A stretch of DNA of 64,000 bases from contig JAQFVV010000501.1 of the NCBI GenBank assembly GCA_028023455.1, positions 1-64,000 on the forward strand. The letters are read 5' to 3'. This document shows positions 45,648 through 54,999 of this stretch, piece after piece. How positions within the stretch are numbered: the stretch's first letter is position 1; every line of letters starts with the position of its first letter. A program made the position numbers and the translations under genes. This DNA comes from Epiperipatus broadwayi (Eukaryota; Onychophora; Udeonychophora; Euonychophora; Peripatidae). Under the pieces are notes generated by a model, which was given only the letters and a program-made list of their open reading frames with translations, did not search any database and was not told where the DNA came from.

Positions 45648-45650
45648 TTC

Positions 45651-45684
<34 letters not shown>
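45612..45684. repeat. Two (TA)n runs around AAATATTCG
   Basis: TA runs of ~30 and ~30 bases separated by AAATATTCG. Another run lies at 45923-45945. Confidence 0.9.
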
Positions 45685-45687
<3 letters not shown>

Positions 45688-46060
45688 TATCTAACAAATT
45701 TAATATTATTTCACTCTTTTAAAAACACGTTTAGTTATTTAGAACTAAGTTTATTATTTTTGAGAATTTGAATAAGTTCTAATACTACCAAAGTAAAATT
45801 GATGTCAAAGATGTTATGTATAATTGAGGCTGAGGTACTCAAGATTGTTGCAATATTGGTGGCCTATAGATTTTGGTGCCTTCCACTTTTACTACTAGAT
45901 ACCTTAATATTTAAATACAAGTATATATATATATATATATATATATTTAATCTAGATATATTTAGAGAGGGTTTGAATCCAGGCTTTCAAGCTCCTTTCA
46001 GTCATCCATTTGATCTTATACAACCAACACACATGACCACACATATATGGACAAAAATCT

Positions 46061-46102
46061 CCAATATACATATTTCATGCTAAACCAGCCCTCATCAGTT
46101 GG
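46061..46102 (-). ncRNA. Hammerhead motif, family C, core intact
   Basis: On minus: CCAA stem I, CTGATGA, a stem II with three clear pairs (GCT/AGC) and loop GGTTT, GAAA, stem III ATATGTAT (palindrome with a central G-U), AUA-type cleavage triplet, and TTGG closing stem I. Plausibly weakly active. Confidence 0.65.
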
Positions 46103-46204
46103 TTCAAATCATCATCCCCTACACATCTTTATAATCAGTGCTCAATTTATATTAATATAGCAAATATTTAAACTTTACTGGACAGGCTTCAATCTTTTAC
46201 ACTC

Positions 46205-46248
46205 TCCAGCTGATGAATGCTAGTTCAGCACAAAATACATATATTGGA
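46205..46248 (+). ncRNA. Hammerhead motif, family C, core G changed
   Basis: CTGATGA at 46210-46216, stem II ATGCT/AGCAC and stem I CTCCAG/TTGGAG (6 bp with one G-U) are present. The second core reads AAAA instead of GAAA, replacing the invariant G12, so it should not cleave. Confidence 0.6.
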
Positions 46249-46389
46249 GATCATTTATTTTTTATATGTATGTGATCATGTATATCAGTTGCATAAGATG
46301 GAGTAGATAACTGAAAGGATCTTGAATGTCTGGGTTCAAACCTCTCTAATTATTAGATACCATGTACATTGAATGATCTATATGCAGAA

Positions 46390-46890
46390 TTTGTAAATGT
46401 ATGCATAATATCTCTAAAATAATTGATAAATATTTATTTTTAATTGATGCTGGCTATAGCATCCCTAAATTTTTGTACCCCAGGTGACTAGTTACACACC
46501 TATCATTCAGGGCAACTCTTGTTGGAGAATCTAAACAAAATATTTTAAATCATTATTTTTAACTATTATTGAGCAGCTGAAAGATGAAAGTTTTTCTAAA
46601 AAGGTATTGCAGTTTTTTCTCTGTAATGTCTTTTTTCACAAATCTCTGGCATATATTCTTGTCTTATTTATCCATCTTACATATGATTTCTATCTTTGTC
46701 GTATACGATTTATTGGAATATAGTATAGTTTAGGATTTTCATTGCCCATTAATGATTAATTACTATTGCCTGGTGTTTTAGCACAATTTCAGTCTTTTAA
46801 TTATTTCCATCATTATCTTATTTGTTTGTTTTTTCATGTATATCTTTTAATTTTCTTTTTAATAATAACAATAATAATTTTATTTATTTA
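46390..46890. other. Unassigned non-coding stretch
   Basis: Nothing recognised. The end is TATTTATTTATT and leads into (TA)n at 46899. Confidence 0.5.
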
Positions 46891-46896
46891 TTAAAC

Positions 46897-46937
46897 AAAT
46901 ATATATATATATATATATATTGTAACGTTTTTGCTTT

Positions 46938-46973
<36 letters not shown>

Positions 46974-46982
46974 AAAGCAGTC
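46897..46982. repeat. (TA)n pair with TTGTAACG remnant and TGCTTTCAA hairpin
   Basis: (TA)n, TTGTAACG, TTTTTGCTTTCAA, a second (TA)n, then TTGAAAGCA. The TGCTTTCAA...TTGAAAGCA words with the TA run between them form one uninterrupted palindrome. (TA)n-TTGTAACG is exactly the edge of the solo LTR at 50.72 kb, so this may be a minimal footprint of a related insertion. Confidence 0.6.
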
Positions 46983-47257
46983 AACATTTAAACAATACCA
47001 TTTTCAATAATAATCAACAATCTCAATTTGTTGTCCAATCATCTTCCTTTTAACAATAAAGATGAAAATTCATCTTTATTTATGGTCTAATATGTTTATA
47101 TAGAACAAAGATTGCAACTTGATCACAGAGGATGAAATTATTGATACAAAGAATTCTCATTAAACAGGTAAATATAATCTGTTCTGAAAGCAGAATAATT
47201 AATAATCAATTATAACTTTCAAACTGAACTCCAGTAATGCATTACTTAAATAATAAA

Positions 47258-48032
47258 GTACTGTAAAGTTGTAATTATTTATTAAATACACAGGAAATAT
47301 ATGTAAATACTTTAGAAACAGGCTTTAACCTATATCGTATGCACCTTGAATGTTTATAATAGTCGTGCAATATCTTTATTTGCTGATAGAGGGATCTCTC
47401 CAACCTCGGCACAAAATAGTAACTCTTATAAAGATAAGAGTGGTGTCTTATCTTTAACCTAACTTTCCACTTATATAGGCCAATCTGAAGCATCTTGATT
47501 TGGGAGCATGAAGTTATTATTCTCATCACTGTTTTTAAGTCCACTATTTCCTTTACAAATTAACTTTCATGAAATCTTATGATTTATGAATTAATATTAC
47601 GGTCTTTATACTGGAAATATATATAAAACACTGTAAAGTTGTAGTTATTTATTAAGTGCACAGGAAGTATATGTAAATACTTTAGAGACAGGTGCATATG
47701 ATATAGGTTAAAGCCTGTCTCTAAATTATTTACATATACTTCCTGTGTGCTTAATAAATTATTACAACTTCACAGTAGTTTATATATTTCCAGTATAAAG
47801 ATCATAATATTAACTTATTGGAAATCGCAAGATTTTGCAAAAAATTAATTTGTAAATGAAATAGTGGACTTAAACAGTGAAGAAAATAACAGCTTCATGT
47901 TCCCAAACCAAGATGCTTCAGATTGGCCTATATAAGTGGAAAGTTAGGTTAAAGATAAGATGTTGCTATCTTGTGTTGAGTTTTGAGAGGTCCCTCTATC
48001 AGCAAAAAAAGATATTGTTGGCTATTATAAAG
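47258..48032. mobile_element. Foldback with ~371-bp units, no intact ribozyme
   Basis: A first direct unit starts TACTGTAAAGTTG at 47259. A second, partial unit starts CACTGTAAAGTTG at 47629. The unit then turns round at about 47700 and continues as reverse complement to ~48030. Shared words include TAACCTAACTTTCCAC, GCATCTTGATTTGGGA and CCAGTATAAAG. This is the same architecture and unit length as the family B array but unrelated sequence. A CTGATAGAGGGA...CTCT hairpin is present in both arms where a hammerhead could have been, but no GAAA core exists. Confidence 0.75.
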
Positions 48033-48039
48033 CTGAGTT

Positions 48040-48955
48040 ATGATACCTATGTTTAACACTACTTATATGAACTTTAATCCTTTCATTAAGACTAAAATTT
48101 ACTCTGACCTATATAAATATTACAACAACTACAAGGAATCTTATAAATAATCCCAAGAATAGATTTACTGTCAATTGATTGTTTTCAACCATTCAGTAAA
48201 GAATTCAAATCAGAACCTTTCTTCCATGCAACCTTCATTCCTCCTAACAAATGACTACTCTTATAAACCAAGTTATAAATTGATGACTTAAATGATAATG
48301 ACAAATGCTGTATCCTTATTAACCATAAATTTTTTCCTGTTAGTGTCATGACTATAAAAATTATTATTAAAAATAATATTTCTAATAAATTCATGATTAT
48401 AATTTAATTCTACATAACAGCAGCAAATTGACCTCTTTGAATATCAGCATTATTACTAAAGTTATTAAGCCTTCTATTCCTACAACAAAAATTCAATAAA
48501 GATATTTTTTATGCATTAACAAATTAAAGATTGTTTATGCAATATTTTTGGAAAGGGCTATTTTAAACCAAAAGCCTACATCACCAGGAAGAGATTTTCT
48601 TTGAAAACCTTTATTTTTTTAAAAAACAACTCTCAGAAAAGAGGAAGCTCTTTTCATTGGATAAAGTAGAATCCCTTTTGTAAAAATGGTAAAGAAATTA
48701 TTTTTTTAAACTTTAATACCAATAAATATTTTTCTTTTAATGTTCTTTTCCTTTCCTTGATGATGATTAACTATAAATTTATCTTAATTTTAATAACATA
48801 GAATTCAAATATCTAATATTTTTTCTACTAACTTTTCCAATAAATAAATTTGTTCAAAAACTCAAGCACTATTATTATAGATAATTCGATTTAGAAATTT
48901 ATTTTCATATTTTGCAAACATCATTTATAAATCAATACTAGTATATTGTAAATAC
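48040..48955. other. AT-rich non-coding stretch
   Basis: No gene or partnered repeat recognised. The minus-strand ORF 48185-48394 has no motif. Confidence 0.5.
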
Positions 48956-48964
48956 TGAACTTTA

Positions 48965-49465
48965 GCATTAAATAATGGGGATTGAATACAGTCTTTTAAT
49001 CTTTCTTCAACTATTTTCTCCATCTTATATAAGCCATACACATGACCACACACATGTGAATAAGAAATTATTTCCAATATATGTATTTCATGCTAAACCA
49101 GCATTCATTGGTTGGTCCAGATAATCATTTAAATGTACTTCAATGGACATATTATGGTCATATATATGAAGAGTCAGAGGGACTTGGGGTCAACATGGGT
49201 ATGCAACAATGTTGGCATCATCAAGGATTTGAGCATTCCATCATCAGATTTTCAATGATATGGATAGCTGAAGAGTTGGAGGGTGGAGAAGATTGAAGTC
49301 TATACATTAAAGTTTGAAGATTTGCTATCTTAATATAAACTGAACACTGATTATATATGTGTGTGGAAGATGATGATCTTGCCCATCGATTCACATTTAT
49401 GGTCATGTGTATTGGTTATATAATATGGAGAGGATAGCTGAAAGAAGCTTAAAAATCTGTGTTCA
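48965..49465. mobile_element. Family C foldback, second copy
   Basis: The left part (48965-49130) is the inverted arm with a mutated hammerhead. The right part (49160-49460) is the direct arm and ends in GTGTTCAAAC. In the right arm the ribozyme is deleted: GATGATGATCTTG is followed directly by CCCATCGATTCAC. It shares GGTCAACATGG, GAGCRTTCCATCATCAG and TTGAAGAGTTGGAG with the copy 510 bases downstream. Confidence 0.7.
49073..49116 (-). ncRNA. Hammerhead relic, family C
   Basis: On minus the first core reads CCAATGA instead of CTGATGA. Stem II (ATGCT/AGCAT), GAAA and ATACATAT remain. The changed U4 and G5 positions should abolish activity. Confidence 0.55.
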
Positions 49466-49639
49466 AACATCAGTTATTAACTTTTAGAATGATCTTTGAT
49501 TTGAAAGTTATATTTATAATAAATAATGTTAAGATTATCAATATGTTATATAGAAAAAAGGTTTAATTTTAAAATTAAAATGTTCAAATATGGAGGATTA
49601 TGTACAAAAATTCATAAATTTATAGAGATAACTGCCCAT

Positions 49640-50045
49640 CCTTGCATATGTATTAAATGGATTATGTCCTGTACATGTGGGGTTCAGATTGACTTTAGGT
49701 CAACATGGATGTGACAAGAATCTCGGCCTCATGGTGGCCTTTGAGCGTTCCATCATCAGATTTTCAATTGGATGGACGGTTGAAGAGTTGGAGTGTGGAG
49801 TAGATTGAGGCCTGTCCATTAAAGTATGAAGATTGTCTATCTTAATATATATCTGAGTGCTTACAGTATATATGTGTAGAGATGATAATCTGGACCAACT
49901 GATGATTGCTGGTTTAGCAAGAAATACGTATATTGGTGATTATTTATCTTTTCAACATATATGTGTTTAAGTATATCAGTGTTATTACATAGGGTGGAGA
50001 GTGGTGGGTCGTGCAAAAGTCTGTGTTCATATTCCCTATATTATT
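49640..50045 (+). mobile_element. Family C element, direct copy with intact ribozyme
   Basis: Single-orientation copy: GGTCAACATGG at 49698, CTCGGCCTCATGGTGG, TTGAAGAGTTGGAG, GGCCTGTCCATTAAAG, the hammerhead at 49894-49937, then a ~100-base tail ending AAAGTCTGTGTTCA. Its start repeats the 49.19-kb copy at ~510 bp distance, so the two copies are in tandem. Confidence 0.75.
49894..49937 (+). ncRNA. Hammerhead ribozyme, family C, complete
   Basis: Stem I ACCAA (49894-49898) pairs with TTGGT (49933-49937). CTGATGA 49899-49905. Stem II TTGCT/AGCAA is 5 perfect pairs with loop GGTTT (49906-49920). GAA 49921-49923. Stem III is the 8-nt palindrome ATACGTAT (49924-49931). Position 17 is A (49932), giving an AUA triplet with cleavage expected between 49932 and 49933. 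Best-paired stem II in the window. Confidence 0.88.
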
Positions 50046-50197
50046 AATTTATCGTAAATTTTTAATTTAACTGAATTATTTCTTTCCTTATTAGTTCCTA
50101 ACATAAATAGAAATAATTCACTATAAGCAAGGATTACAAATATTTTGTTTGTTGTTTTTTAATTTTATAATCATTATGTTCTTATACATAATGTTTG

Positions 50198-50496
50198 AAA
50201 TTACATCACATGGTCTCTATTTTTTATGCTAGCACATTACTGTTATTAAAACAGGCAAAACTCTCTATACAGTAATGCCACTCAGTGCCGAGCAAAATAA
50301 TCAATGGATGTCAGAAGGCTATGTGCAGTGCTCTCAAATCCAAAGCTCCTCACTGATGAAGGCCACAAGCCAGAAACTAGTCTGGGGATGTGTAGGCACT
50401 TGATAGGGATTTTATGCACTAGCCTTCTGGCATTCATTGATTACTCTGGTTGGCACTGAGTGGCACTACTGTATGGAGAGTTTTGCCTGTTTTAAT
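50198..50496. mobile_element. TIR element with hammerhead (family A)
   Basis: The inner terminal inverted repeats are ~75 bp: ATTAAAACAGGCAAAACTCT...CAGTA(A/G)TGCCACTCAGTGCC at 50246 and its mirror ending at 50496. They enclose a ~100-base centre with the ribozyme. The leader CACATGGTCTCT...TATAACTGTTGTT-like sequence (50198-50245) is also found before the 42.7- and 54.2-kb copies and inverted after the 58.63-kb copy, so it belongs to the element. Non-coding. Confidence 0.85.
50347..50388 (+). ncRNA. Hammerhead ribozyme, family A, complete
   Basis: Stem I TCCTCA (50347-50352) with TGGGGA (50383-50388), 6 pairs including one G-U. CTGATGA 50353-50359. Stem II: A-A mismatch, then GGC/GCC with loop CACAA (50360-50372). 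GAA 50373-50375. Palindromic stem III ACTAGT (50376-50381). C17 at 50382, so cleavage is expected at 50382/50383. Confidence 0.88.
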
Positions 50497-50717
50497 GTTT
50501 GAAATTATAATGGATAAAATTAATCATAGAATTAACCCTGGATTAAGGTGCTTATGATAGAAGTTATTTAAAAATAAAATATTCCTCTGTTCTTGAGAAA
50601 TAAGGTTTTATTTTAGAATTGTTTTATTAGTTCTTAATCATGGAAACTTGGGCATTTAACTTAAGAACAATATAGAGATTTCAGACCAATCAAGAAAGTT
50701 TGGAAATATATATATAT

Positions 50718-52909
50718 TGTAACGATCCGGAGAATAGGACTTACCGTAAACTGCACTACGGGGCACCATCTAGGCATTTGAACCTAGAAAAATTTATAAA
50801 GTAGGCAGATACGTAAGAAAAAAAAAATTTTTTTTTCTTTATTTTGATTCCGGTCATTAGCCCATGTCACTAGCTCAGTGGAATAGCAGAGATTAAATAA
50901 TATAATATCTTATCCAATTATATTTCAATATTAAATAAATAAATAAAATAAGCCACTGCCAGTAATTAACATACAAACATTTATTTATGCACATATATAT
51001 AAGATTTAAAATTACTTTAGTATTAGTTTTACATTTCAAAATTTAACATTATTTTTAACTTTGATTTTTGACTTTAATTTACATTTAATTACTATTATAT
51101 TCTAATTTTACATTTTAATTAAGTTCGCACATATAAATTTATGAAAGCTTGTTTATAATGTTGAATATAGATCGGTTACATAGATTTCAAGGTCAAAAAC
51201 ATTTCAAAAGAAACATAAACGATCAAAATACAAAATTATTAATTACTGACAATTGCGGAGGGAAATTTATATGTACCCCAATAGTATTCACCATAAGATA
51301 TTTGCATTGTCACCAATAACTTAAAAGACATCCGAATAAATACATTTTAAATACTCACCGTAAGGTATCATTATTTATCGAATGTCTATATATTTTGATC
51401 AAATATGAAAACCCAAAACATACTTAACCGATAACCAATCCATGCAAGCGTCTATAAACAACTTAAATTTACTGCATTTTTATTTAGGGTCGAGTATGAA
51501 TAGACCACATAAATTTGCTTTTGAAAATAAACATTCCATCCCTATTTAACCTTAGGCTAAAATTCGTAGTCAAACTGGCATCAATTCAGCTGATATATCG
51601 ATGTATTCAATGTAATAAAATACGGCAGCACAAAAGGTTAAGAGAAGAAATTGCCTCTTATGAGATAGGGATATTACATCTATCTGCAAAGAAAAGCAAT
51701 AAAACAAAAAACTCCATAGAAAGGAACTGCGGTATCCGACTTATAATTCCTTCCATAGGCAAACGGAAGTGTGCGGCGTATGAAGCGATTCTGCCCATAG
51801 CGAATCAATATTACATCTACTAATCACACCAATATATCCAATCCATTGACCCAATTTAACCACGAAACAAATAACCTAAGATTACCCTCCCCTAATATAA
51901 CTTTACAAATCTATACAGCCATTCACGCCCGACTTAAGTTTAACATTTATATGATTAATTTAACGAAAAACAAAAAAAAATCATGATAAAAACTTAAAGA
52001 ATAAAAAATAAATAAATGGAAATGATTTTACATAAATAAGGAAAAAAAATACATCAAATAACACTATTAATAAAGAATTTAGTTTGGTCAGATAGAATTC
52101 TATTTGTAACAATTAAATACTAGGAAAGTTTAAAATTTAAAGTTCTTAGTGTTTTCAAATTAATATTGTTCATTATATCTATCTTAGAAAGTTCTTACGG
52201 TTTTAGAAATGTTCATCTTTTACAATTGCTTGCCGTTTGAAATCCAACGTTAAATTTCCCGATGATCCTGTGGTCCTCTGAATATAAGAAAAGCGATGTT
52301 TCATTTTTCCATTTTATAACAACTGAAGGGACTGAACGTGCATCCTTCAATCTCTTCTCCCACATCTCCGCACTAACATCTATCTGTCACATCGTAATAA
52401 TCATAACAACTCACTAACTAATAATTTCCAAACTTGTCCTTTTATATTACTTTGAAAGATTGACTTAACATTACGTCATCGATGTGATGATCCTTTTCGT
52501 TGAGGTCCGATTTCCCAATGGATTTATTTCATTTGCTAAAAGTTTCTATTGTTTCCCTATCTGACCGATGTTTTTACATTTAAATGCCCAAGGCTGGTTT
52601 ACATTTAACTAATTAACAATCATTTCCATTTCTGATTAATTAACCTGTTTTCCAAATCAAAGATATATTTTTATCTCTAAATCTTTTTAAGTTTTTGTTT
52701 TTAAAATACCTTTTCTATTTTTAATACAGTTTTATTTTAATATTTTTTTTTTATCTGTGCAATTTAATATATACGAGTTTAAGATGATATTTAATTTCAA
52801 TTTTTAATTCTAAAAGAAAATTTTTAAATGCGAACTTTTTAATTTACTTTCATGTTTAATAAATAAAAAAAAACAACAACAATGTAACGAACGTCTGTGC
52901 TCGTTACAA
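50718..52909 (-). mobile_element. Solo LTR inserted in (AT)n
   Basis: A 2.2-kb non-coding block begins TGTAACGA and ends TCGTTACA, with (AT)n on both sides (…ATATATT|TGTAACGA and TCGTTACA|ATATAT…). In the minus orientation it runs like the 34-40 kb LTR: TATA box mid-way, a TAGGTTCAAATGCCTAG word near the end, GGTAAGT, then TCCGGATCGTTACA. It has no interior, PBS or polypurine tract, so it is best read as a solo LTR left by LTR-LTR recombination. At its 5' edge (52882-52909) TGTAACGA and TCGTTACA also face each other around 10 bases, forming a small hairpin. Confidence 0.75.
52437..52448 (-). promoter_or_regulatory. TATA box of the solo LTR
   Basis: AATATAAAAGG on minus, ~460 bases from the LTR 5' edge. 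It supports the minus orientation of this LTR. Confidence 0.55.
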
Positions 52910-52954
52910 TATATATATATATTGTAAATAACAAAGGAAACATTGCAGCCAAAA

Positions 52955-53240
52955 TATTTGGATGAGAGAAAAAACAGTATCAATGATGTTGTAGACAGAA
53001 TTACGAGTTTGAAGTGGAACTGGGCTAGATATATTGTTAGAAAAGATGATAATATATGATCAATTGAAGTCTTAAATTGGATCATTAACAAATTGTAGAA
53101 GACGTAGAAAGAGACCACTTGATAGAAAGATGGTCAAAAAGTATGGCAGTATGATGTGGAGAAGAAAAGCAATGGATTAGAGAATCTGGATTTACATGGA
53201 GAGATCTTTATTTTTTAGAGAATGAATATCAGTTGTAAGT
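52955..53240 (+). pseudogene. LINE ORF2 C-terminal relic
   Basis: One frame reads INDVVDRITSLKWNWA, RYIVRKDDN, stop, SIEVLNWI, and then RRRKRP-like and RKMVKKYG-like pieces in shifted frames, ending near a WRDLYF-type word. This is the familiar C-terminal tail of many animal LINE RT proteins (KWxWAGHIxRxxDxxW...RRRGRPxxRW). It is broken by several stops and indels. It is a different LINE group from the one at 9.3-13.8 kb. Confidence 0.7.
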
Positions 53241-53249
53241 GATGATAAT

Positions 53250-54180
53250 GATAATTGTGATTCCTGATGAATAACAAAATTGTATTTTTCACAAATCCAT
53301 CTTATATATAATCTGTATTTTCTCTGTTGTCTGATTGGTGAAAAATGTTTGTCCAATAATCTCACAACCACTACATTTAGGCAAAAGAAGTAATTCTGCC
53401 ATTAAATAAAAAACACTGGGAAAAAAATCAGTACAAGTAGTTTTATCTACAGAGATATAGTATATATTTTGCAGTAAAGGTTCTTATCCAGCTGCAGAAA
53501 CAACCTCAATACCGATTTGTAATTCGACATTAAGGCACTTTGTACTCTCGCTATCTGTCAATCCCTTAATATAGTTCAGATGAATGGCATACTTCGCAAT
53601 TAATAAACAGTAACTATTAATTCAGAGCATGCCCAGTAAATATATATTTGAAGCTGTAAAGCTATCAAATATAACATATATTTAAAAATGTAAATTTTTT
53701 ATTTAGCTTTATTAAAATTCGGATTTTTTTTTTTATATAATATTACAAGGGTTTTGTTTAATTTACATTAAATTTTTTTAATGATTATAAAGCAACCAAT
53801 TAATACAAAAATAATGGGTTGAAAGCCTGTAGCTTTTATATTCTACTCTAACAACAGTCTTTCAGTTCTTACATTTAAAATCTCTTGTTAATTTATATTA
53901 AATCTTTTAAAAAAATGTCAGAGCAACCAATTAAAGAAAAAAGCACCAGCCTTCACAAGGCTGGGTTTAGCTGGTATTGTTGTATTAATTCTTGTTTCTT
54001 GAAATAAATAATTTAACTTTAAAATATTGGCAGTTTTTTTTTACAAAACTTACTATTTTTATAAGCTTCGCTATTTTTTTATGAGAATATTTTTTTTAAA
54101 AAATAGAAACGATTGTATTCTATTTAAACATGTATCTTTAATTCATCACATAATCACTATCTCCCATGCTTGCTTATAAC
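53250..54180. other. Unassigned stretch with a decayed ~150-bp duplication
   Basis: GCAACCAATTAA with TTAATTTA(C/T)ATTAAAT-type words repeats at 53760-53820 and 53890-53940. A perfect hairpin CCAGCCTT/AAGGCTGG with loop CAC lies at ~53947-53965. Block 53440-53640 is less AT-biased. No gene. Confidence 0.5.
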
Positions 54181-54997
54181 TGTTGTTAAAATCAGCAAAA
54201 CTCTCTCCATACAGTAGTGCCATTCAAAGCAAGACAGAGTAATCGATGGATCTGAGAGCACTGCCTCTAAGATCTAGGTGCATTGCTCTCAGATCCAAGG
54301 CTCCTCACTGATGAAGGTCACAAGCCAGAAACTAGTCCCAGACTAATTTCTAGATCCTAAGATTTAAGTGCAGTGCTCTCAGATCCAAGGCTCCTCACTG
54401 ATGAAGGTCACAAGCCAGAAACTAGTCCCAGACTAATTTCTAGATCCTAAGATTTAAGTGCAGTGGTCTCAGATCCAAGGCTCCTCACTGATGAAGGTCA
54501 CAAGCCAGAAACTAGTCCCAGACTAATTTCTAGATCCTAAGATTTAAGTGCAGTGGTCTCAGATCCAAGGCTCCTCACTGATGAAGGTCACAAGCCAGAA
54601 ACTAGTCCCAGACTAATTTCTAGATCCTAAGATTTAAGTGCAGTGCTCTCAGATCCAAGGCTCCTCACTGATGAAGGTCACAAGCCAGAAACTAGTCCCA
54701 GACTAATTTCTAGATCCTAACTTTAAGTGCAGTGCTCTCATATTCAAGGCTCCTTACTGATGAAGGTCACAAGCCAGAAACTAGTCCCAGACTAATTTCT
54801 AGATCCTAAGATTTAAGTGCAGTGCTCTCAGATCCAAGGCTCCTCACTGATGAAGGTCACAAGCCAGAAACTAGTTTGGAGACATTGTATGAGTAGGCAT
54901 TAGATATGGATTTTATGAACAAGCCTTCTGGCATCCATTGATTACTCCATCTTGCTTTGAGTGGCACTACTGTATGGAGAGAGTTTTGCCTATTTTA
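54140..54997. mobile_element. Family A TIR element with internal 90-bp array
   Basis: Left TIR from ~54186 (AAATCAGCAAAACTCTCTCC, ACAGTAGTGCC) and right TIR ending at ~54997 (GGCACTACTGTATGGAGAG) are the same as in the 50.25-kb element. The centre, ~100 bases there, is expanded here to seven tandem units. Leader sequence CACATAATCACTATCTCCC...TAACTGTTGTT precedes it. Confidence 0.88.
54271..54880 (+). repeat. Seven 90-bp tandem repeats, each with a hammerhead core
   Basis: Units start at 54271, 54361, 54451, 54541, 54631, 54721 and ~54809. Units 2-5 are nearly identical (a single G/C change in CAGTG-CTCTC). Each has CTGATGA (54308, 54398, 54488, 54578, 54668, ~54757, ~54847), AGGTCACAAGCCA, GAAA and palindrome ACTAGT. 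In the first six, the bases after ACTAGTC (CCAGACTA) do not pair with CTCCTCA, so stem I is lost. Only the last unit (ACTAGTTTGGAGA) keeps a partial stem I. Most are therefore probably not self-cleaving alone. Confidence 0.9.
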
Positions 54998-54999
54998 TC

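Larger units (their letters stand above)
45965..46350. mobile_element. Foldback element with a hammerhead in each arm (family C)
   Basis: The left arm opens GGTTTGAATCCAGGC, and the right arm closes in the mirrored TGTCTGGGTTCAAACC. Both arms carry CATG-TGTGTGTT(A)G-type words and a hammerhead motif, minus strand at 46061-46102 and plus at 46205-46247. The centre has GGACAGGCTTCAATC. Relatives are at 48.96-49.46 and 49.64-50.04 kb. GGGTTCAAACC resembles a Pol III B box, but no A box is evident. Confidence 0.75.

Noticed and set aside
47390-47430. CTGATAGAGGGATCTCT as a hammerhead in the 47-48 kb foldback
   Set aside because: The first core deviates at two positions and the GAAA box is missing; kept only as a possible relic.
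49740-49770. CTGATGATGGAACG on the minus strand
   Set aside because: Contains the CTGATGA word but lacks stem II and GAAA.
54271-54880. CRISPR array (regular 90-bp units)
   Set aside because: Units are contiguous near-identical repeats with no unique spacers, within a TIR element of a eukaryotic genome.
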